From assembly GCA_017302355.1 (NCBI GenBank), contig JAFLDQ010000136.1:1-9701 (forward strand): a stretch of 9,701 nt of DNA, given 5' to 3'. Below the pieces are notes generated by a model, which ran no database searches, was not told the DNA's origin, and saw nothing but the letters and a program-made list of their open reading frames with translations. Below are positions 5,542-9,701 of this stretch, piece by piece. The position numbers and the translations under genes are program-made. This stretch comes from Dechloromonas sp. (GTDB taxonomy: Bacteria > Pseudomonadota > Gammaproteobacteria > Burkholderiales > Rhodocyclaceae). How positions within the stretch are numbered: position 1 is the first letter of the stretch; every line of letters starts with the position of its first letter.

Positions 5542-6993
5542 ATGGGCCTGCTCGGCATCTTTCTCGGCCTGCTGGTCCTGATCGGGCTGTCGTTCCGCGG
5601 CTGGAGCGTGCTGGTGCTGGCGCCGCTGGCGGCGCTGGTCGCGGCGCTGGCGTCGAGCGAACCCCTGCTCGCGCACTGGACGCAGACCTTCATGGGGGCG
5701 GCGGCCGGCTTCGTCGCCCAGTTCTTCCCGCTCTTCCTGCTCGGCGCAATCTTCGGCAAGCTGATGGAAGACAGCGGTTCGGTGAGCACGATCGCCCGCT
5801 TCATGACCGACAAGCTGGGCGCCAAGCGGGCGATACTGGCGGTCGTGCTGGCCGGCGCCATCGTCACCTATGGCGGCGTCAGTCTCTTCGTCGCGCTGTT
5901 CGTCATCGTGCCGATGGCGCAGGGTCTGTTCCGTTCGGCCAACATTCCCAACCGTCTGACGCCCGGGGCGGTCGCCCTGGGGACCATGACCTTCACGATG
6001 TCGGCGATGCCGGGCACGCCGGCGGTCCAGAACGCCATCCCGATGCCTTTCTTCGGGACGACGCCATTTGCCGCGCCGGGCCTCGGCATCATCGCGTCGC
6101 TGGTCATGTTCAGTTTCGGCCTGTGGTGGCTGATGCGCGCCGAGCGCGCCGCGCGGCTGGCCGGCGAGGGTTTCGGCGAAATCGGCGGGGTGGCCGAGAC
6201 GGCCGCCGAAGATCCGGTCGTCCGCGAACGGGCGACCACCGCCGGCGCCTTCGACCCGGCCGAAATCAAGCATGGCGGCAGCAGTTCGCAGGAACCGGGG
6301 CTGCTGGTCGCCGCCCTGCCGCTGCTGGTGGTGATCCTGGTCAACCTGGCGATGTCGATGATCGTTCTCCCGCGCCTCGACACCGGCTTCCTGGCCGAGC
6401 CGCAATGGGGCGGCATTTCGCTGGCGTCGGTGAGCGGCATCTGGTCGGTCATCGTCGCCCTGATCGCCGCCATCGTCGTGCTGGTCGCCCTCAACCGCCA
6501 GCGCCTGCCGGGCTTGCGGGAGACCGTCGATGCCGGCGCCAACGCCTCGGTGCTGCCCATCATCAGCGTCGCCAGCCTGGTCGGCTTCGGCGCGGTGGTC
6601 GCCGCCCTGCCGGCTTTCGCCACGGTGGCCGAGTGGGTGTTGGCCATCGAGGGCGGGCCGCTGGTGTCGCTCGCCGTATCGACCAACATCCTCGCCGCGC
6701 TGACCGGGTCGGCGTCGGGCGGCATGACCATCGCCCTCGAAGCGCTGGGACCGATCTACCTGCAGATCGCCGCGGAACAAGGGATCGATCCGGCGCTGCT
6801 GCATCGCGTCGCGGTGATCGGCGCCGGCACCCTGGACAGCCTGCCGCACAACGGCGCGGTCATCACCCTGCTCGCCGTCTGCGGGTGCACGCATCGCCGG
6901 AGCTATCTCGACATCGTCATGTGCTGCGTCGTCGGCGCGCTGCTCGGCCTGATCGCCGTCATCGTCCTCGGCGGGATGTTCGGCTCCTTCTGA
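5542..6993 (+). CDS. GntP-family permease (hydroxyacid transporter)
   Basis: The 483-residue product is almost entirely hydrophobic, with about 12 membrane segments, and has the usual length of the GntP/ion-transporter superfamily. Family-typical stretches include QFFPLFLLGAIFGKLMEDSG (60-79), TYGGVSLFVALFVIVPMAQG (109-128), FTMSAMPGTPAVQN (151-164), ALTGSASGGMTIALE (386-400) and AGTLDSLPHNGAVITLLAVC (428-447). A charged cytoplasmic-type loop spans about 199-252. GntP members import gluconate and other hydroxy- or sugar acids by proton symport. The subgroup carrying LDSLPHNGAV is often found beside 3-hydroxybutyrate dehydrogenase genes in Proteobacteria, so 3-hydroxybutyrate is a reasonable guess, but no dehydrogenase is in this window. 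The gene is second in an operon with the patatin gene and ends before a strong hairpin. Confidence 0.9.
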   Translation: MGLLGIFLGLLVLIGLSFRGWSVLVLAPLAALVAALASSEPLLAHWTQTFMGAAAGFVAQFFPLFLLGAIFGKLMEDSGSVSTIARFMTDKLGAKRAILAVVLAGAIVTYGGVSLFVALFVIVPMAQGLFRSANIPNRLTPGAVALGTMTFTMSAMPGTPAVQNAIPMPFFGTTPFAAPGLGIIASLVMFSFGLWWLMRAERAARLAGEGFGEIGGVAETAAEDPVVRERATTAGAFDPAEIKHGGSSSQEPGLLVAALPLLVVILVNLAMSMIVLPRLDTGFLAEPQWGGISLASVSGIWSVIVALIAAIVVLVALNRQRLPGLRETVDAGANASVLPIISVASLVGFGAVVAALPAFATVAEWVLAIEGGPLVSLAVSTNILAALTGSASGGMTIALEALGPIYLQIAAEQGIDPALLHRVAVIGAGTLDSLPHNGAVITLLAVCGCTHRRSYLDIVMCCVVGALLGLIAVIVLGGMFGSF

Positions 6994-7041
6994 AAGCGGA
7001 TCGGACCGCACGCGTCAGCCAGGCAGGGCGACCACCGCGGG

Positions 7042-7080
7042 TCCGGCGCCTTCACCGTGCAGCCACGGGTGGCGCCCGGA
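7042..7080. terminator. Long hairpin between convergent genes, likely bidirectional terminator
   Basis: TCCGGCGCC (7042-7050) pairs with GGCGCCCGGA (7071-7080) with one bulged G. Inside it ACCGTG (7054-7059) pairs with CACGGGT (7064-7070), again with one bulged G, around a 4-base CAGC loop. The 39-base structure lies 48 bases after the permease stop and four bases after the stop of the minus-strand gene. No T-run follows on either strand, so it would act as an atypical terminator or as an mRNA 3'-end stabiliser. Confidence 0.55.
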
Positions 7081-7084
7081 ACGA

Positions 7085-7591
7085 TCAGTAGATCTTGTTG
7101 GTCAGCGACCAGATGTCGGTAATCTTCAGGACGTACTGCGGGAATTCCCGGTCATGCTCCTCCGACAGCTTGAACAGTGCGAGCATGATTTCCTCGGGAA
7201 ACCCCTGCCGCCCCACGCGGTTGTCGTTGAGCAGGTCGTTGATGTACTCGCCGAACGCACCGTGACCCCAGGTCGCCACCAGGCGCCTGGCAATCCGCGG
7301 AAATCTCGCCTTGATCGCCTGGAAATGCGGCATCTGCTCCAGCTGTTCGACAACCACTTCCTCGGCCAGGACGACACATTGCGGGAACTCGCGGTCATGC
7401 ATGGCGCGCAGTTCGGACAGCGCCGAAACCACGTCCTGCTTCAGTTCCGGCCGGGCGCCCTTTTGCGCGGCCTTGAGCAGATCATTGACACACTCGCTGA
7501 ACTGGAGACTTCCCCATCCGCTGATGAGTTGCTCGACGATGCTGGGAGATCGCGCATAGATGGTTCTGAACAGGTCATTCTTGCTCGACAT
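7085..7591 (-). CDS. Unknown 168-residue protein made of two tandem copies of one domain
   Basis: I do not recognise a named family. The product is soluble, helical and charged, with no signal peptide. It consists of two related units, about 8-74 and 90-155, displaced by 81-82 residues and roughly 40 percent identical by eye. Each unit runs F..I.AR.P.I...L...WG ... F.E..NDLL ... AL..L...HDREFPQ.V. Fully shared features are Trp26/Trp108 followed by Gly, NDLL (36-39 and 118-121) and HDREFPQ (65-71 and 146-152). Unit 2 carries NDNRVGRQGFPEE where unit 1 has the looser KAAQKGARPELKQ, so unit 2 may be the ancestral form. The conserved His/Asp/Arg/Glu cluster could be a binding or catalytic site, but nothing proves a reaction. 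The ATG at 7591 follows GGGGG by five bases; the frame is open upstream to 7678, but those residues look like untranslated leader. It is monocistronic and convergent with the permease. Confidence 0.75.
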   Translation of the reverse strand: MSSKNDLFRTIYARSPSIVEQLISGWGSLQFSECVNDLLKAAQKGARPELKQDVVSALSELRAMHDREFPQCVVLAEEVVVEQLEQMPHFQAIKARFPRIARRLVATWGHGAFGEYINDLLNDNRVGRQGFPEEIMLALFKLSEEHDREFPQYVLKITDIWSLTNKIY

Positions 7592-7878
7592 TTCAACCCC
7601 CAAAAACTTGTCCGGCCCGTGGTCACGGGAAAATCCCCGATAGCAGATTACTACGCCGACGCGGAAACGAAAACCCATTGGAACAACATTGGCGCGTCAA
7701 GCTCGCAGGCTGCGGACGATGCAGCGCGGCACTCATGAATCGCCTGCCGCCGTGAATCGGCGGATCGGGCAGTTCACGCCGATGGTTGCGGTCGACGCCG
7801 CGAACGTGGTGAAATCCATGGCGCACGAGTGCCCGCCGGGGGACCGTCAGCGCACCCCAACCGATACGAGAAACGCAA
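7592..7878. other. 287-base divergent intergenic region
   Basis: The region separates the duplicated-domain gene (minus) from the VanZ-like gene (plus). It holds the CCCGTG-GT-CACGGG dyad near the minus-strand gene. A CCGCCG-TGAAT-CGGCGG hairpin is at 7747-7763. A poor promoter-like pair for the plus gene, TTGCGG (7786-7791) and TGAAAT (7810-7815), is spaced 18 bases. An open frame from 7689 crosses it, but its product looks noncoding. Confidence 0.45.
7616..7629. promoter_or_regulatory. 14-base dyad in the leader of the duplicated-domain protein
   Basis: CCCGTG and CACGGG are exact inverted repeats around GT. The site lies 25 bases upstream of the minus-strand start at 7591, where it could be an operator or a leader hairpin near the ribosome site. 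Confidence 0.35.
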
Positions 7879-9078
7879 GTGCACCCCCAGGTCAAGGCAG
7901 GACACCCGGCCGGCGCGAGCCGGCGCAACCACAGGATCGCCGTCGGGCTGTTGCTGTCATTGATCGTCTATGGATCGCTGTATCCGCTGACCTGGAACCT
8001 CGCCCAGCCGCGGGACTTCATCTATTGGGGACCGCTGGGTCTGGTCGACGTCGCCGAGAACGTGATCCTGTTCCTGCCGCTGGGCTGGCTGCTCGCCTGG
8101 CGCCACCATGGCCGGCCGCGGCAACTGGCGGTCCTGGTCGTCTGGTTCCTGATCGCGCTGGTCGTCGCCAGCATCCTGCAGTGGCTGCAGAAATACCTGC
8201 CACGCACGCCGGCGCTGTCCGACATTCTCTTCAACATGCTCGGCTTCGCGGCTGGCTGGCTGGCCGGGATGATCTCCGCAAGCAGCCTGAACCGGCTGTC
8301 GCGGCCTCACCTGGATCTGCAGGCCGCCGATCGCTTTGCGCTGGTGATGGTCGTGCTCTGGGTGGCGGCGGAACTGTTTCCCTTCATCCCCACGCTCGAC
8401 CGCTCGTCGGTCGCCGACAACGTGAAGTCGCTGTGGCAGCAGGATCTCTGGCAGCCGCGCCGCATGCTGCTGCACCTGGCGGTGACGGTGATCGGCCTGG
8501 AGGCGCTCGCCCATCTCGTCCGCTCGGCGGCGATGGAGAGCCTTGTCCGTCCACTGGCGGCGATCGCGACGCTGGGGATGCTCGGCGGCAAGTTCGTCAT
8601 CATCCACCAGGCGCCCGGACTGGCCGTGGTCGCGGGCATCGCGTCGGGGGCCGCCGTGTGGCGGGGCATCGACCGGATGGAGCAAGGGCAGCGCCTGTGG
8701 GCCCTGCTCGCGATCGCCACGGCCGCCTACCTGCTCCACGCCATCTGGCCGCTGCAGTGGAACGACCGGCCCACCGCGATGCGCTGGCTGCCGTTTGCCT
8801 CGTCGCTGTCGGGGTCGATCGAAGCGGTGGTGAGCACGGTGGCGTTCGAGTGCCTGTGCTTCGGCGCCATCGTCTGGAGCGCCGCGCGCAATGGCGGCTC
8901 ATTGGGCGGGATGACGGTGACCGTGGCGATCCTCGCCTTTGTCTGCGAATGGACACAGCGCTACCTGCCCGGCCGCACCGCCGAGATCACCTCGGTGTTG
9001 CTGGCCCTGGGCATGGGCTGGCTGGCCGCCGCGCTGGCAAGGACGGATCCGGACCAGCGCAGCCGCCCCGGCACTTGA
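7879..9078 (+). CDS. VanZ-like integral membrane protein with two VanZ-type halves
   Basis: The 399-residue product has about 10-12 hydrophobic segments. The first half (about 20-133) matches the VanZ-like pattern: YPLTWN (35-40), a segment with ENVILFLPLGWLLAW (60-74), LQWLQKYLPRT (100-110) and SDILFNMLGFAAGWLAG (114-130). The last part (about 283-388) repeats it: PLQWN (291-295), CEWTQRYLPGRT (356-367) and TSVLLALGMGWLAA (371-384). Matching residues sit about 255 apart (Trp102/Trp358, Gln104/Gln360, Tyr106/Tyr362). Between them lie about four further hydrophobic segments. VanZ proteins are inner-membrane proteins of poorly known function; the name comes from teicoplanin resistance in enterococci, and most homologues have no proven link to resistance. 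The start is GTG at 7879: no other start codon follows the in-frame stop at 7810-7812, and the ribosome site is weak. It appears to be monocistronic. Confidence 0.8.
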   Translation: MHPQVKAGHPAGASRRNHRIAVGLLLSLIVYGSLYPLTWNLAQPRDFIYWGPLGLVDVAENVILFLPLGWLLAWRHHGRPRQLAVLVVWFLIALVVASILQWLQKYLPRTPALSDILFNMLGFAAGWLAGMISASSLNRLSRPHLDLQAADRFALVMVVLWVAAELFPFIPTLDRSSVADNVKSLWQQDLWQPRRMLLHLAVTVIGLEALAHLVRSAAMESLVRPLAAIATLGMLGGKFVIIHQAPGLAVVAGIASGAAVWRGIDRMEQGQRLWALLAIATAAYLLHAIWPLQWNDRPTAMRWLPFASSLSGSIEAVVSTVAFECLCFGAIVWSAARNGGSLGGMTVTVAILAFVCEWTQRYLPGRTAEITSVLLALGMGWLAAALARTDPDQRSRPGT

Positions 9079-9231
9079 ACCCGGCCGGTCCGCCGCGGGC
9101 CGCGGGAAGGCGCAGCGGCATGCGGACGGCGCAGGATTTGGCCATCGGCAAGCGGCCCGGCCATCGCTGTCGAAGATCCGGCCCTGGTTGCGCGTCGACC
9201 GCAACAATCCGCCGGCAGCGTCCAGGTTGAT

Positions 9232-9237
9232 TACAAT
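9232..9237 (+). promoter_or_regulatory. Candidate -10 element for the glutaryl-CoA dehydrogenase gene
   Basis: TACAAT matches the -10 consensus at five of six positions and lies 30 bases before the gcdH start, in a 189-base gap after the VanZ-like gene. No matching -35 was found 16-18 bases upstream. The rest of the gap is GC-rich without a clear terminator. Confidence 0.35.
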
Positions 9238-9253
9238 CGCCCGCACGACAACC

Positions 9254-9260
9254 GGAGGAG
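9254..9260 (+). promoter_or_regulatory. Ribosome binding site of gcdH
   Basis: GGAGGAG is seven bases before the ATG at 9268 and supports that start. Confidence 0.8.
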
Positions 9261-9267
9261 ACGAACG

Positions 9268-9701
9268 ATGGCCAAGGCCCGATTCTGCTGGGAAGACCCG
9301 CTGCTGCTCGACGCGCAACTGAGCGAGGACGAGCGCCTGATCCGCGATGCGGCGCGCGCGTATTGCCAGGGCAAGCTGCTGCCGTGCGTCACCGAGGCCT
9401 TCCGCCACGAACGCACCGACCCCGCAATTTTCCGCGAGATGGGCGAGATCGGCCTGCTCGGCCCGACCATCCCTCCCGAATACGGTGGCGCCGGACTCAA
9501 CTACGTCAGCTACGGACTGATCGCGCGCGAGGTCGAGCGCGTCGATTCCGGCTTTCGCTCGATGATGAGCGTGCAGTCGTCGCTGGTCATGGCGCCGATC
9601 TTCGTCTTCGGCAGCCAGGTCCAGAAGGAGAAGTACCTGCCGAAGCTGGCCACGGGCGAATGGATCGGCTGTTTCGGGCTGACCGAGCCCAACCACGGAT
9701 C
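9268..9701 (+). CDS. gcdH: Glutaryl-CoA dehydrogenase, N-terminal 144 residues (cut by window end)
   Basis: The product opens with [20 protein letters not shown] (6-25), the hallmark N-terminus of glutaryl-CoA dehydrogenases, followed by [40 protein letters not shown] (88-107) carries Glu90, Arg97 and Ser101, which line up with residues that bind the glutaryl carboxylate in human GCDH (Glu87, Arg94, Ser98). [11 protein letters not shown] (134-144) is the start of the acyl-CoA dehydrogenase flavin signature. The enzyme is an FAD-dependent cytoplasmic tetramer that oxidises and decarboxylates glutaryl-CoA to crotonyl-CoA in lysine, tryptophan and benzoyl-CoA breakdown. The catalytic Glu lies beyond the window. 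The reading frame is open to the last base. Confidence 0.93.
   Translation, partial: MAKARFCWEDPLLLDAQLSEDERLIRDAARAYCQGKLLPCVTEAFRHERTDPAIFREMGEIGLLGPTIPPEYGGAGLNYVSYGLIAREVERVDSGFRSMMSVQSSLVMAPIFVFGSQVQKEKYLPKLATGEWIGCFGLTEPNHG

Noticed and set aside
3253..6993. A complete abortive-infection or CBASS-type defence operon made of caspase, patatin and a membrane protein
   Set aside because: The caspase is on the opposite strand, no signalling enzyme or sensor is present, and the membrane protein is a standard permease coupled to the patatin.
5506..7011. A 501-codon open frame on the minus strand across the permease gene
   Set aside because: It is the antisense of a clear GntP permease. Its product is a low-complexity mix of Arg, Asp, Gln and Gly with no domain, as expected from GC-rich codon bias.
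7689..9230. A 513-codon open frame on the plus strand overlapping the VanZ-like gene
   Set aside because: Its product is Arg/Pro/Gly-rich without structure. The alternative frame has membrane segments and VanZ motifs.

Overview
The window is high-GC Gram-negative DNA with tightly packed genes and strong Shine-Dalgarno sites. It opens in the 3' end of an enoyl-CoA hydratase gene and closes in the 5' end of a glutaryl-CoA dehydrogenase gene. The proteins read most like those of a betaproteobacterium, possibly the Rhodocyclales/Accumulibacter group. That placement is inferred from protein style and not from a marker gene. No tRNA, rRNA, CRISPR array, transposase, phage gene or plasmid gene was seen.

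Layout. 1-186 (+): C-terminus of a crotonase-family enoyl-CoA hydratase. 194-728 (-): a gene readable only with a one-base frame correction near 434, convergent with the hydratase. 807-1193 (-): a 128-residue protein of unknown function. 1194-1426: a divergent intergenic region with an operator-like dyad. 1427-3166 (+): a SulP anion transporter with a C-terminal STAS domain. 3253-4119 (-): a cytoplasmic caspase-like (C14) protease. 4120-4478: a 359-base divergent regulatory region. 4479-5537 (+) and 5542-6993 (+): a patatin-like acyl hydrolase and a GntP-family permease, four bases apart and clearly one operon. 7042-7080: a large hairpin between convergent genes. 7085-7591 (-): a 168-residue unknown protein made of two copies of one domain. 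7879-9078 (+): a membrane protein built from two VanZ-like halves. 9268-9701 (+): glutaryl-CoA dehydrogenase, cut by the window end.

How they fit together. The flanking genes belong to acyl-CoA oxidation. The patatin/GntP operon fits uptake of a small hydroxyacid (for example 3-hydroxybutyrate) next to an acyl-ester hydrolase, which would suit an organism that cycles polyhydroxyalkanoate, but this is inference. The caspase shares an upstream region with the patatin gene, so co-regulation is possible, though no recognised defence system is complete here. The most unusual items are the duplicated-domain 168-residue protein, the two-halved VanZ-like protein whose halves have lost different motif residues, the frameshifted gene, and several clean dyads in the intergenic regions.
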